43,477 nucleotides of DNA, from contig URDQ01000007.1 in the NCBI GenBank assembly GCA_900546675.1, positions 1 through 43,477 of the forward strand, given 5' to 3'. The notes under the pieces are model-generated. The model was not told the DNA's origin. It saw only the letters and a program-made list of their open reading frames with translations, and ran no database searches. Position 1 is the first letter of the stretch, and each line of letters begins with the position of its first letter. Of the stretch, positions 33,849 to 42,336 are shown in pieces. Made by a program: the position numbers and the translations under genes. This DNA comes from an uncultured Porphyromonas sp. Its GTDB lineage: Bacteria; Bacteroidota; Bacteroidia; Bacteroidales; Porphyromonadaceae.

Positions 33849-34832
33849 ATGGTGGACTTGACATCACACTACGGAGGCATCGCCCTCCGCAATCCAATCA
33901 TAGCTGGTAGCTCGGGTCTCACGGCCTCGCTCCAGCAAGTTACAGCAATGGCTCAGGCGGGAGCTGGCGCAGTCATCTTGAAGTCGCTCTTTGAGGAGCA
34001 GATAGAGGCGACGGCTCTGCAAGCGCAGGCGGAGGTGGAGACCTCTTATCCTGAGGGACTCGACTATATGCTGCACTATACGCGACAGCATGAGGTAGAG
34101 AAGTATCTAGACCTGATCCGTGAGGCTAAGAGTGCGGTCGACATCCCCGTCATAGCCAGCATTAACTGTTATCGAGGAGGCGAGTGGGAGACTTTTGCCA
34201 AGAGTATACAGGAGGCGGGAGCAGATGCGCTCGAGCTTAATGTGATGCGCATCGAGACAGATCCAGCCCAGCGTGGTAGTGATCTAGAGAAGGAGTTGGT
34301 AGATCTAGCTATCTCGATCACCCGTACGGTGCAGATACCTGTCGTCTTCAAGATCTCAGACCGCTTTACCAATATCCTTTACCTAGCGCAGGAGCTAGTC
34401 AAGAGCGGGGTCAAGGGCTTGACCTGCTTTAACAAGAGCTGGCAGACAGACATTAATATAGATACTCTAGAGATTGTTCAGGGCCCAGTTGTTTCGACAG
34501 GACAAGAGCTATACAATACGCTCAAGTATACGGGGCTCCTCTCGGGCAAGCTACCGCAGCTCTCTATCTCCTCTTCGGGCGGTGTGATGGACTACGCAGG
34601 CATCGTCAAGAGCCTCCTCGTCGGGGCTAGCTCCGTACAGGTTGTCTCCGCACTTTATCAGCACGGAGTACCCTACCTGACGAAGATGCTGGAGGAGCTC
34701 ACGCAGTGGATGACTCAGCACGGGTATCGCTCCATAGAAGAGTTTAGAGGTAGTCTCAACGCCTCTAAGCAGTCTGACCAGGAGCTCTATATGCGCTCGC
34801 AGTTTATGCGTTACTTTAGCAGTAAAGCGTAG
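33849..34832 (+). CDS. Dihydroorotate dehydrogenase-like flavoprotein
   Basis: 327-residue TIM-barrel protein of the FMN-binding dihydroorotate dehydrogenase family. The start LTSHYGGIALRNPIIAGSSGLT and the phosphate-binding ending SISSSGGVMDYAGIVKSLLVGASSVQVVSA are as in PyrD. At the place where class 1 enzymes have the substrate/active-site motif LN-x-SCPN, this protein reads LELNVMRIETD, and no base Cys or Ser is evident there. It therefore probably acts on another substrate. Similar proteins are often annotated simply as dihydroorotate-dehydrogenase-like. It has its own promoter and is followed 61 bp later by an OmpA-family gene. Confidence 0.82.
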   Translation: MVDLTSHYGGIALRNPIIAGSSGLTASLQQVTAMAQAGAGAVILKSLFEEQIEATALQAQAEVETSYPEGLDYMLHYTRQHEVEKYLDLIREAKSAVDIPVIASINCYRGGEWETFAKSIQEAGADALELNVMRIETDPAQRGSDLEKELVDLAISITRTVQIPVVFKISDRFTNILYLAQELVKSGVKGLTCFNKSWQTDINIDTLEIVQGPVVSTGQELYNTLKYTGLLSGKLPQLSISSSGGVMDYAGIVKSLLVGASSVQVVSALYQHGVPYLTKMLEELTQWMTQHGYRSIEEFRGSLNASKQSDQELYMRSQFMRYFSSKA

Positions 34833-34893
34833 CTGACACTCAGGAGAAACAGACAATAACGACATATTTACTAACTCAAATATCACATAAACT

Positions 34894-35571
34894 ATGAACA
34901 GACTATCTATCACAGCAGGCATCGTAGCCGTAGCCCTATCCCTATCGGGGTGTGGTGCGATAAACGATACACTAATCGGTGCTGGTGCTGGCACAGCTGT
35001 AGGCGCAGGCCTCGGAGCTGGTATCGGTAAGGTCGCAGGCAACACGGGTGCTGGAGCAGCTATCGGTGCCGTCGTAGGCGGTGCTGCAGGTGCTCTCATC
35101 GGCAATCGTATGGAGAAGCAAAAGAAGGAACTCGAGCAGCAGCTACCTGAGGGTACGCAGGTCGAGACCGTCAATGAGGGACAGGCCATCAAGGTCGTCT
35201 TCGACAGCGGTCTACTCTTTAACACGAGCTCTAGCACGCTGAGCTCTTCTTCTCGCAACGATCTCCGCAAGTTTGCTGATAACCTAAACAAGAACGACGA
35301 CACGGTCCTAGAGATCATCGGTCACACCGATAGCTCGGGCAACGATCGCATCAACGATCCGCTCTCACTGAATCGCGCTAAGAGCGTCCGTGACTTCCTC
35401 GAGGGACAGGGTGTCTCTTCTACACGTATGAAGTACGAGGGGCGTGGTAGTCACGAGCCTGTCGACACGAACGCAACGGCTGAGGGTAAGCGCAAGAACC
35501 GTCGTGTAGAGGTCTTCATCCTACCTAGCCAGAAGATGATTGAAGAGGCTAAGGCTGGTACGCTGAAGTAG
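34894..35571 (+). CDS. OmpA-family lipoprotein with glycine zipper
   Basis: 225-residue envelope protein. The lipoprotein leader ends LSLSGC (Cys20). A glycine zipper follows at about 28-72 (GAGAGTAVGAGLGAGIGK, GAAIGAVVGGAAGALIG), which could associate with the membrane. The C-terminal OmpA domain at about 105-205 has the peptidoglycan-binding motif EIIGHTDSSGNDRINDPLSL with the usual Asp and Arg positions (NRAKSVRDFL; KRKNRRVEV). The architecture matches YiaD-like proteins, which tether the outer membrane to the cell wall. It ends 15 bp before a strong terminator. Confidence 0.92.
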   Translation: MNRLSITAGIVAVALSLSGCGAINDTLIGAGAGTAVGAGLGAGIGKVAGNTGAGAAIGAVVGGAAGALIGNRMEKQKKELEQQLPEGTQVETVNEGQAIKVVFDSGLLFNTSSSTLSSSSRNDLRKFADNLNKNDDTVLEIIGHTDSSGNDRINDPLSLNRAKSVRDFLEGQGVSSTRMKYEGRGSHEPVDTNATAEGKRKNRRVEVFILPSQKMIEEAKAGTLK

Positions 35572-35586
35572 TCTCACTCCTCCAAA

Positions 35587-35631
35587 CGCATCACGCACTG
35601 CACGAGTCAGAGCGTGGTGCGTTTCTTTTTT
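35587..35631 (+). terminator. Terminator after OmpA-family gene
   Basis: CGCATCACGC (35587-35596) and GCGTGGTGCG (35612-35621) pair over 10 bp with one wobble. TTTCTTTTTT follows directly. Confidence 0.88.
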
Positions 35632-35663
35632 AGTCACTCCGTACGACTTACAGCAAGAGCTAT

Positions 35664-36665
35664 ATGTCTCACTCCCTACAATTAGTTTCGACGGTTCTTC
35701 TGATCTCCTTGGCGTTGCTCTCATGCAGCGCTACCGCTGGGCAACGCTCACAGGCACCTTCGTCTGTAGAGGCCTCCTTTGAGGTGGTAGACACGACTCG
35801 CCTCAGCGAGGAAACTACAGCACAACCCTATCCGATGGTAGAGATCCCAGCGAACATACAGGAGCCACTACAGCGGGCAAAGTATGCGCTAGAGCACTTC
35901 TTCGACCGTTGGCCAGCAGAGACGCTGGATCAGCTCGTTGATCCTGTAGCTATGGAGCAGGGCTTGGTAGACTACCTCTCTATCTATGGTAGTATGCCCG
36001 CAGGGAGCGTCTCGCAGGAGGATCTGTTATGTCCGCTCAAGGTGATGCGTGGCAAAGCTCTCAGTGAAGCGCTACGGCTCTATACTAAGTATCTCTACGA
36101 GAGTGCCTCTCCGCTAAAGAACCATACGCTCTATATCCAAGCTCTCCAGTGGGCGACCCAATCTCCGCAGGTGGAGTATGTGGATCAAGTGATCTATAAG
36201 GATATGCTGTCACTCGTGTCGCAAAACCAAGTCGGCTCGCCAGCCTCAGACTTCGCCATAACGCTAGCTCAGCCTGCGGCAGAGGGGTACACCTTTGCCG
36301 ACACAACGCTCTACGCACTACGTGACAAGCCCAAGGTGGTCATCTTCTACACCCCAGGCTGTGATCGCTGTACGCATCTGCTCGAGGAAGTGTCTCACGA
36401 TCAGATCCTGCAACGTGCCACCGAGAGGGCGAAGGCAGAGATACTCTACGTATCGCTCGTCTATGAACGTAGCGAATGGGAGAGAGGTCTTTCAGATCTT
36501 CCGTCCTTTGGTACACCCGCTTTCAATGGCGATCTGCGTCTCCTCGAGGAGTCGCTCTATGATTTAGCTGTCACGCCTGTCATATACGTCATTTCGTCCG
36601 ATGGCATCGTGCTACAGCGTGATGCTTCGCTCGCTGAGGTCAGACGCTACGTTTCTACACTTTAA
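35664..36665 (+). CDS. DUF5106/thioredoxin-fold lipoprotein
   Basis: 333-residue exported lipoprotein (lipobox LALLSC near residue 21). The first domain (about 60-185) is the helical DUF5106-type region seen in Bacteroidota (LERAKYALEHFFDRW-like stretch; VDPVAMEQGLVDYL). The second (about 190-333) is thioredoxin-like, with VGSPASDFAIT near 191 and the redox site FYTPGCDRC near 228-236 (CDRC). The cis-Pro region VTPVIYVI lies near 310. It probably reduces or isomerises thiols in the periplasm; DsbD, also encoded in this window, could supply electrons (inference). rfbA starts 11 bp downstream. Confidence 0.85.
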   Translation: MSHSLQLVSTVLLISLALLSCSATAGQRSQAPSSVEASFEVVDTTRLSEETTAQPYPMVEIPANIQEPLQRAKYALEHFFDRWPAETLDQLVDPVAMEQGLVDYLSIYGSMPAGSVSQEDLLCPLKVMRGKALSEALRLYTKYLYESASPLKNHTLYIQALQWATQSPQVEYVDQVIYKDMLSLVSQNQVGSPASDFAITLAQPAAEGYTFADTTLYALRDKPKVVIFYTPGCDRCTHLLEEVSHDQILQRATERAKAEILYVSLVYERSEWERGLSDLPSFGTPAFNGDLRLLEESLYDLAVTPVIYVISSDGIVLQRDASLAEVRRYVSTL

Positions 36666-36676
36666 CCTATTACTCT

Positions 36677-37549
36677 ATGAAGGGTATCATACTAGCTGGT
36701 GGTACGGGTAGCAGGCTCTACCCCCTGACCAAGTCTGTCAGCAAGCAACTACTGCCAGTCTACGACAAGCCGATGATCTACTATCCGCTCTCTACGCTGA
36801 TGCTGGCAGGCATTCGCGAGATTCTAATCATCAGCACGCCACAAGATCTGCCGAGCTTCGAGCGTCTCTTAGGCGATGGTTCCGCTTATGGCATTGCGCT
36901 GACTTACGCCGAGCAGCCGCGCCCCGAAGGATTGGCGCAAGCCTTCATCATAGGCCGTGAATTCATAGGCTCAGACGACGTCTGTATGGTACTTGGCGAC
37001 AACCTCTTTCACGGCTCTAGCTTTGCCACGCAACTAGCTGCCGCTCGAGACAACGTCACCCAGCATCGCCTCGCCACCATCTTCGGTTATCCCGTCTCTG
37101 ACCCAACACGCTATGGCGTCGTTTGTCTAGATGCCACGGGCAAGCCTACCAATATAGAGGAGAAGCCTAAGCACCCCAAGAGCAATCTAGCGGTCGTGGG
37201 GCTCTACTTCTATCCGAATGATGTGGTCCAAGTGGCGCAAAGCATCACTCCCTCAGAGCGCGGGGAGCTAGAGATCACAGCAGTCAACGACTACTACCTA
37301 CAGCAACAACAGCTCTCCGTCATCTCCCTCGGACGCGGCTTCGCTTGGCTCGACACAGGCACTCATGAGGCGCTTATGGAGGCGACCAACTATGTCAGCG
37401 TCATACAGAAGCGTCAGGGGCTGGTGATCGCTTGCCTTGAGGAGATCGCTCTACGTCAGGGCTGGATCACGATGGATCAGCTACAAGAGGCTGCCCATCA
37501 GCAGCGAGGTAGCACCTATGGTCAGTACCTCGCCAGCATCAAAGCGTAG
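36677..37549 (+). CDS. rfbA: Glucose-1-phosphate thymidylyltransferase
   Basis: Makes dTDP-glucose from dTTP and glucose 1-phosphate, the first step to dTDP-L-rhamnose for surface polysaccharides. The nucleotide-binding signature GGTGSRLYPLTKSVSKQLLP is at residues 8-27, followed by YDKPMIYYPLSTLM. LGDNLFHG (near 110) and the late FAWLDTGTHEAL motif (near 220) complete the active site. Length 290 is normal for RfbA/RmlA. The rfbB, rfbC and rfbD genes are not adjacent, so here it is separated from the usual cluster. It lies 11 bp behind the thioredoxin-fold lipoprotein gene and ends before a terminator. Confidence 0.96.
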   Translation: MKGIILAGGTGSRLYPLTKSVSKQLLPVYDKPMIYYPLSTLMLAGIREILIISTPQDLPSFERLLGDGSAYGIALTYAEQPRPEGLAQAFIIGREFIGSDDVCMVLGDNLFHGSSFATQLAAARDNVTQHRLATIFGYPVSDPTRYGVVCLDATGKPTNIEEKPKHPKSNLAVVGLYFYPNDVVQVAQSITPSERGELEITAVNDYYLQQQQLSVISLGRGFAWLDTGTHEALMEATNYVSVIQKRQGLVIACLEEIALRQGWITMDQLQEAAHQQRGSTYGQYLASIKA

Positions 37550-37615
37550 CGATAGCAAAAGAGCTTGTCTTAACCCTCTGCTTGTGCTGAGGAGTGAACA
37601 GATCAAACCGTGTAA

Positions 37616-37637
37616 GGGGGCTGATGCCCCCTTTTTT
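37616..37637 (+). terminator. rfbA terminator
   Basis: GGGGGC-TGAT-GCCCCC followed directly by TTTTTT. It ends only 2 bp before the next promoter element. Confidence 0.93.
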
Positions 37638-37639
37638 CG

Positions 37640-37647
37640 TACCTTTG
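37640..37647 (+). promoter_or_regulatory. L-serine dehydratase promoter -7 element
   Basis: TACCTTTG fits TAnnTTTG, 31 bp before the ATG at 37679. The upstream promoter half overlaps the rfbA terminator hairpin. Confidence 0.7.
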
Positions 37648-37678
37648 ATGCGTTAATTAGACTACACGCCTAACAACT

Positions 37679-38917
37679 ATGATGGACTCTATCAAGCAAA
37701 TCTACAAGATCGGTCACGGACCGAGCAGTAGTCACACTATAGCCCCTATGCGAGCCTCTGAGATGTTTCTCTCTCAAGTCAAAGAGCTACCCGTGGATCG
37801 TCTCGAGGTGACGCTCTACGGGAGCCTCGCTGCTACCGGCAAGGGGCACATGACCGACCAAGCGATACTCTCTGTACTTAATCCCGTCTACCCAACGACC
37901 ATCCTCTGGGAGCCTCGTGTGGAGCTCACCTTCCACCCCAATGGGATGAAGTTTACCGCCTTTGATAAGGAGGGCGAAGAGCTCAAAGAGTTTAAAGTCT
38001 ACAGCATCGGCGGCGGAACGCTTGCCAATGAGACCTTCAACGAGCAGGTCACCACTCCAGTCTACGAACTCTCCACGATGGCTGACATTATGGAGTACCT
38101 AGACAAGCGGGGGCTCTCTTACTGGGAGTACGTGGAGCGCTGCGAGGGACCCGACATTTGGGACTACCTCGCTGAGGTATGGCAGGTGATGAAGCAGAGC
38201 GTGCAGGAGGGCTTGGCTGCTGAGGGGGTTCTACCTGGTGGTCTGCGCCTGCGTCGCAAAGCGGCCGACACACTGGTCAAGTCTCTGAGCTACAAGGATA
38301 GCGTTCGGACTCGTGGTATGGTTTACTCATACGCACTAGCCGTCAGTGAGCAAAACGCTGCTGGTGGACGTGTCGTCACGGCGCCTACCTGCGGTTCCTG
38401 TGGCGTGATGCCAGCGGTACTCCTCTATCTTCAGGAGACGCGTAGCTTCCGTGACGAGCGTATCCTACGTGCCTTAGCTACGGCGGGACTCTTTGCTAAT
38501 GTGGTGCGTACCAATGCCTCTATCAGTGGCGCTGAGGTGGGCTGTCAGGGCGAGGTAGGTGTCGCTTGCGCGATGGCTGCTGCGGCCGCTAGTCAGCTCT
38601 TCGGTGGTACGCTGTACCAGATCGAGTATGCGGCCGAGATGGGTTTGGAGCATCACCTCGGGCTTACCTGCGATCCAGTCTGCGGACTGGTACAGATCCC
38701 CTGTATCGAGCGCAATGCCTTTGCGGCTAGTCGTGCACTGGATGCCAATACTTATGCCAACTTCACCGATGGTCGTCACCGTGTCAGCTTTGACCAGGTG
38801 GTCGCAGCGATGCACCAGACGGGCAAGGATCTGCCGAGTCTCTACAAAGAGACGGCCGAGGGCGGACTAGCTATCCTCCACGAGAAGTATGGTGGCAAGA
38901 TCCTCATCGAGGACTAA
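37679..38917 (+). CDS. sdaA: L-serine dehydratase (iron-sulfur, single chain)
   Basis: Deaminates L-serine to pyruvate and ammonia with a 4Fe-4S cluster, a useful reaction for an amino-acid-fermenting anaerobe. The beta domain comes first (about 1-155; GHGPSSSHTIAPMRA is its signature), followed by the alpha domain (about 165-412). Cluster cysteines are visible in APTCGSCGVMPA and CDPVCGLVQIPCIERN. Length 412 is a little shorter than E. coli SdaA (454). Two ATG codons stand in tandem at 37679 and 37682, so the start is uncertain by one residue. The cation efflux gene follows after 21 bp. Confidence 0.95.
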   Translation: MMDSIKQIYKIGHGPSSSHTIAPMRASEMFLSQVKELPVDRLEVTLYGSLAATGKGHMTDQAILSVLNPVYPTTILWEPRVELTFHPNGMKFTAFDKEGEELKEFKVYSIGGGTLANETFNEQVTTPVYELSTMADIMEYLDKRGLSYWEYVERCEGPDIWDYLAEVWQVMKQSVQEGLAAEGVLPGGLRLRRKAADTLVKSLSYKDSVRTRGMVYSYALAVSEQNAAGGRVVTAPTCGSCGVMPAVLLYLQETRSFRDERILRALATAGLFANVVRTNASISGAEVGCQGEVGVACAMAAAAASQLFGGTLYQIEYAAEMGLEHHLGLTCDPVCGLVQIPCIERNAFAASRALDANTYANFTDGRHRVSFDQVVAAMHQTGKDLPSLYKETAEGGLAILHEKYGGKILIED

Positions 38918-38938
38918 GCCTGTTCATAAGCTGATCTA

Positions 38939-39868
38939 ATGAATAAACAGAAGCATGCCGACCCGCGCACCCGTAGTATCTATCGGGTCACACTAGTTGG
39001 TGCCTTGGTCAATGTAGCGCTCACGCTCCTCAAGCTCATCGTGGGCTTCGTGGGGCATAGTGCTGCCTTGATCGCTGATGCGGTACACTCGCTCTCGGAC
39101 TTCTGTACAGATATTGTCGTGACGCTCTTTGTGGGTATCGCGGGCAAGCCGAGAGATACTAAGTACCGCTACGGATATGGTAAGTATGAGTCGATAGCTA
39201 CGCTGATCATAGCTGCCGTGCTGATGGGCATCGGCATCTCTATGTTGCTCAAGAGTGGAGAGGCGATCTATCTCTTTTTTGCCTCTGGGGTTATCCCGCA
39301 GCGTCCTTCGCTTTGGGCGGCAATCATAGCTTTTATCTCTGTTCTGTCGAAGGAGTGGCTCTTTCGCTACACCAAGGGAGTCGCTGAGCGGGTGCATAGT
39401 AATACGGTGCTGGCGAATGCGTGGCACCATCGTACCGACGCTTACTCCTCTATCGCTGTCCTCGTGGGCGTCTTGGGGGCAGCCTTGCTGGGCAATAAGT
39501 GGGCGATCCTCGACCAAGTGGCCTGCGCAGGGGTCAGTCTCTTCATCGTCTGGGCGGGGGTGCAGCTTATCTCGACCCCTTGGCGGGAACTCACCGAGCA
39601 TAGTCTCTCTGAGGAGGAGCAGCAGACGATCCTAGAGATCATCGAGGCAGAGTATCCAGGGCATCATCCGCACAATCTCAACACCCGTAGCTTAGGCTCT
39701 GCCGTTGCTATCGAGGTGGACATCTATCTGCCTGACGAGACACCAGTTATCCTCGCTCACGAGCGGGCTACTCACATAGAGAACAAGCTCAAGGAGCATT
39801 ACGGCGAGCGCACCCACGTAGTCGTCCATGTGGAGCCGATGGCTATGATGAATACAGGTCACGAATAG
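38939..39868 (+). CDS. Cation diffusion facilitator family transporter
   Basis: Proton-driven efflux of divalent metals such as Zn, Fe, Mn or Co. About six membrane segments occupy residues 18-210. Metal-site motifs are ALIADAVHSLSDFCTDIVV (helix 2, His/Asp) and NAWHHRTDAYSSIAVLVG (helix 5, His and Asp). The cytoplasmic C-terminal domain (about 215-305, ending HVVVHVEP) is the usual dimerising, metal-sensing fold. Metal specificity is uncertain. It lies between sdaA and folB with gaps of 21 and 37 bp, probably one transcript. Confidence 0.93.
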   Translation: MNKQKHADPRTRSIYRVTLVGALVNVALTLLKLIVGFVGHSAALIADAVHSLSDFCTDIVVTLFVGIAGKPRDTKYRYGYGKYESIATLIIAAVLMGIGISMLLKSGEAIYLFFASGVIPQRPSLWAAIIAFISVLSKEWLFRYTKGVAERVHSNTVLANAWHHRTDAYSSIAVLVGVLGAALLGNKWAILDQVACAGVSLFIVWAGVQLISTPWRELTEHSLSEEEQQTILEIIEAEYPGHHPHNLNTRSLGSAVAIEVDIYLPDETPVILAHERATHIENKLKEHYGERTHVVVHVEPMAMMNTGHE

Positions 39869-39905
39869 CGAAAAGACCCCAACTAAAAGTCAATCTTCCC
39901 TTCTT

Positions 39906-40280
39906 ATGAAAGCAACCATTCGTATCGTTAATGCGCACTTCTACTCTTACATAGGGGCTCTCCCTGAGGAGCAAGTGCTAGGCAATAGATATATCGTCAA
40001 CCTCACCGCTACTTACGATGCGACCAAGGCGATCCAGAGCGACGATGTCGCTGATGCGGTGAGCTACGCTGATCTCTACGGCGTGATAGCGGACAAGATA
40101 GGACACTCGCGGGACAACCTCCTGGAGTATGTCGCTGGGCAGATACTTACAGAGATCCTAGACAACTACAAGTTGGTCGACAGTTGCGAGATAACGATCC
40201 AAAAGGCGATCCCGCCTATCGCTGGCATTATCGATGCCGCTAGTGTCACGCTCGCTGCTAGTCGTGAAGATGACGAGTAA
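39906..40280 (+). CDS. folB: Dihydroneopterin aldolase
   Basis: Folate-pathway enzyme that cleaves 7,8-dihydroneopterin to 6-hydroxymethyldihydropterin and glycolaldehyde. The 124-residue protein has the family layout: NAHFYSYIGALPEEQVLGNRY (about 9-29, with the conserved Gly and Glu of the active site), DAVSYADLYGVI near 52, LLEYVAGQI near 74, and a late KAIPPIAG (conserved Lys-x-x-Pro-Pro) near 105. It is the last plus-strand gene before convergent uvrB, 7 bp away, and no terminator fits between them. Confidence 0.93.
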   Translation: MKATIRIVNAHFYSYIGALPEEQVLGNRYIVNLTATYDATKAIQSDDVADAVSYADLYGVIADKIGHSRDNLLEYVAGQILTEILDNYKLVDSCEITIQKAIPPIAGIIDAASVTLAASREDDE

Positions 40281-40287
40281 CGGGCTA

Positions 40288-42321
40288 CTACTCCTTTTGA
40301 TCCTCTAGTCGACTCTGCAGTGCGTACATCTCGTCGCGTAGGCGTGCAGCCTCGACGAAGTTAAGCTCTTTGGCGGCAGCATACATCTGCTTGCGGACCT
40401 GCTCGATCAGGTCTGGGAGCTTGTCCTGAGTGAGGTACTCAGCGACAGGTGAGGCGACAGCTATCTGATCCTCGACATAAGCTTCGGCTTGTGCCGAGGA
40501 TTTTGTTGTTACATAGCCTTCCTGCGAGAGCGCATTCGTTCGTTTGCTCACCACCTGCGTCGGGGTGATGTTATGCGCCTCATTGTAGGCTATCTGCTTA
40601 GCTCGGCGGCGGTTGGTCTCGTCGATGGTCGCCTGCATACTATCGGTGATGCTGTCCGCATAGAAGATGACCAGCCCGTGCACATTGCGGGCAGCACGTC
40701 CCGCCGTCTGCGTGAGCGAGCGATGCGAGCGGAGAAAGCCCTCCTTGTCCGCATCGAGGATCGCTACGAGCGACACCTCGGGGAAGTCCAACCCCTCACG
40801 AAGGAGGTTGACCCCGACCAAGACATCGTAAGCCCCCTCACGCAGGCTGTCCATAATCTGGATACGCTCTAGCGTGTCCACGTCGCTGTGTATGTAGGCG
40901 CACTTGATGCCCGCTCGTATGAGGTAGTCGCTCAGCTCCTCCGCCATACGCTTCGTCAGGGTCGTGACGAGTGTCCGCTCGTTGCGCTCCGTGCGTATGA
41001 CGATCTCCTCCATCAGGTCGTCCACCTGATGCTCCGTGGGGCGTATCTCGATAGGCGGGTCTAGCAGGCCCGTGGGACGTATCACCTGCTCGACCACCAC
41101 GCCCTCGCTCATATTGAGCTCGTAGTCAGCTGGTGTGGCGCTGACATAGATCACTTGGTTGGTCAGATTGACAAACTCGCCAAACTCCAAGGGTCTATTG
41201 TCCAAAGCCGCTGGCAGACGAAAGCCATACTCCACCAAGGTGGTCTTGCGCGCCTTGTCTCCGCCATACATAGCGCGTATCTGCGGTATCGATACGTGGC
41301 TCTCATCGATGACTAGGAGATAGTCATCGGGGAAGTAGTCCATCAGGCAGAAGGGTCGCTCGCCTGGCTTGCGACCATCGAAGTAACGCGAGTAGTTTTC
41401 AATGCCCGAGCAGTAGCCCACCGCCTTGATCATCTCCAGGTCGTAGGAGACCCGCTCGTAGAGTCGCTTCGCCTCAAAGAGATGTCCCTCACGCTCCAGC
41501 TCTGCCGTGCGGTCGCCTAGATCCTTTTTGATCTCGACGATCGCACGCTGCGTCTGTTCCTCCGTTGTTACAAAGAGGTTGGCCGGGTAGATGCGTAGGC
41601 TATCCAGCGTCCCCTGGCTCTCAGCCGAGACTGGATCGATGATAGTGATCCGATCTATCTCGTCATCCCACAGCTCGATGCGGTAGGCAACCCCCTCGAA
41701 GGACTCAATGGCGGGAAAGATGTCGATCGTATCCCCCTTCACCCTAAAGGAGCCACTCACGAAGTCCGCCTTGTTATTGACATAGTAAGACTCCGCTAGA
41801 CGTCGCATCAGTGCGTCCCGCTCGATCTGCATGCCCACCTCCAGCTTGATGATCTTATTCTCAAAGTCATTCGGATTGGCCATACCATAGATGCAGGAGA
41901 CCGAGGCGACCACAATCACATCGCGACGACCCGAGAGGAGCGATGCTGTAGCACGTAGTCGCAGCTTATCCAGCTCCGCATTGATCGCCATATCCTTCTC
42001 TATATAGGTGTCTGTATTAATCAGATAAGCCTCTGGCTGGTAGTAGTCGTAGTAGGAGACGAAGTACTCCACCGCATTGTTGGGAAAGAACGCCTTGAAC
42101 TCGCTGTACAGCTGCGCCGCCAACGTCTTGTTGTGGCTAATGACCAGCGTCGGTCTGTCCACCTGCTGGATTACATTGGCGATCGTAAAGGTCTTGCCCG
42201 AGCCCGTCACACCGAGGAGCGTCTGATGAGGCAACCCATCACGCACTCCCTGCGAGAGCTGAGCAATAGCCTCTGGCTGATCGCCCGTCGGCTTATACTT
42301 TGAGGTTAGTTGGAAGGACAT
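40288..42321 (-). CDS. uvrB: Excinuclease ABC subunit B
   Basis: Damage-verifying helicase-like subunit of nucleotide excision repair, loaded by UvrA and partner of UvrC. The Walker A motif GVTGSGKTFTIANV is near residue 39, followed by the beta-hairpin region YYDYYQPEAYL (about 93-103), the DEAD-like VIDESHVSIPQIRAMYGGD near 338, the helicase motif VGVNLLREGLDFPEVSLVAI near 505 and TAGRAARN. A C-terminal UVR motif for UvrC binding lies in the last 40 residues (AAAKELNFVEAARLRDEM). The length of 677 is typical. It lies 15 bp after the TPR-like gene and is probably co-transcribed with it. Confidence 0.98.
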   Translation of the reverse strand: MSFQLTSKYKPTGDQPEAIAQLSQGVRDGLPHQTLLGVTGSGKTFTIANVIQQVDRPTLVISHNKTLAAQLYSEFKAFFPNNAVEYFVSYYDYYQPEAYLINTDTYIEKDMAINAELDKLRLRATASLLSGRRDVIVVASVSCIYGMANPNDFENKIIKLEVGMQIERDALMRRLAESYYVNNKADFVSGSFRVKGDTIDIFPAIESFEGVAYRIELWDDEIDRITIIDPVSAESQGTLDSLRIYPANLFVTTEEQTQRAIVEIKKDLGDRTAELEREGHLFEAKRLYERVSYDLEMIKAVGYCSGIENYSRYFDGRKPGERPFCLMDYFPDDYLLVIDESHVSIPQIRAMYGGDKARKTTLVEYGFRLPAALDNRPLEFGEFVNLTNQVIYVSATPADYELNMSEGVVVEQVIRPTGLLDPPIEIRPTEHQVDDLMEEIVIRTERNERTLVTTLTKRMAEELSDYLIRAGIKCAYIHSDVDTLERIQIMDSLREGAYDVLVGVNLLREGLDFPEVSLVAILDADKEGFLRSHRSLTQTAGRAARNVHGLVIFYADSITDSMQATIDETNRRRAKQIAYNEAHNITPTQVVSKRTNALSQEGYVTTKSSAQAEAYVEDQIAVASPVAEYLTQDKLPDLIEQVRKQMYAAAKELNFVEAARLRDEMYALQSRLEDQKE

Positions 42322-42336
42322 AGCACCGGCTTGACT

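Noticed and set aside
34551..35318. 255-codon minus-strand frame over the OmpA-family gene
   Set aside because: The Ala/Pro-rich stretch is the reverse reading of the Gly/Ala zipper. It spans two real plus-strand genes.
38993..39601. 202-codon minus-strand frame opposite the cation efflux gene
   Set aside because: Its translation shows no domain and it is fully covered by a clear six-segment transporter on the plus strand.
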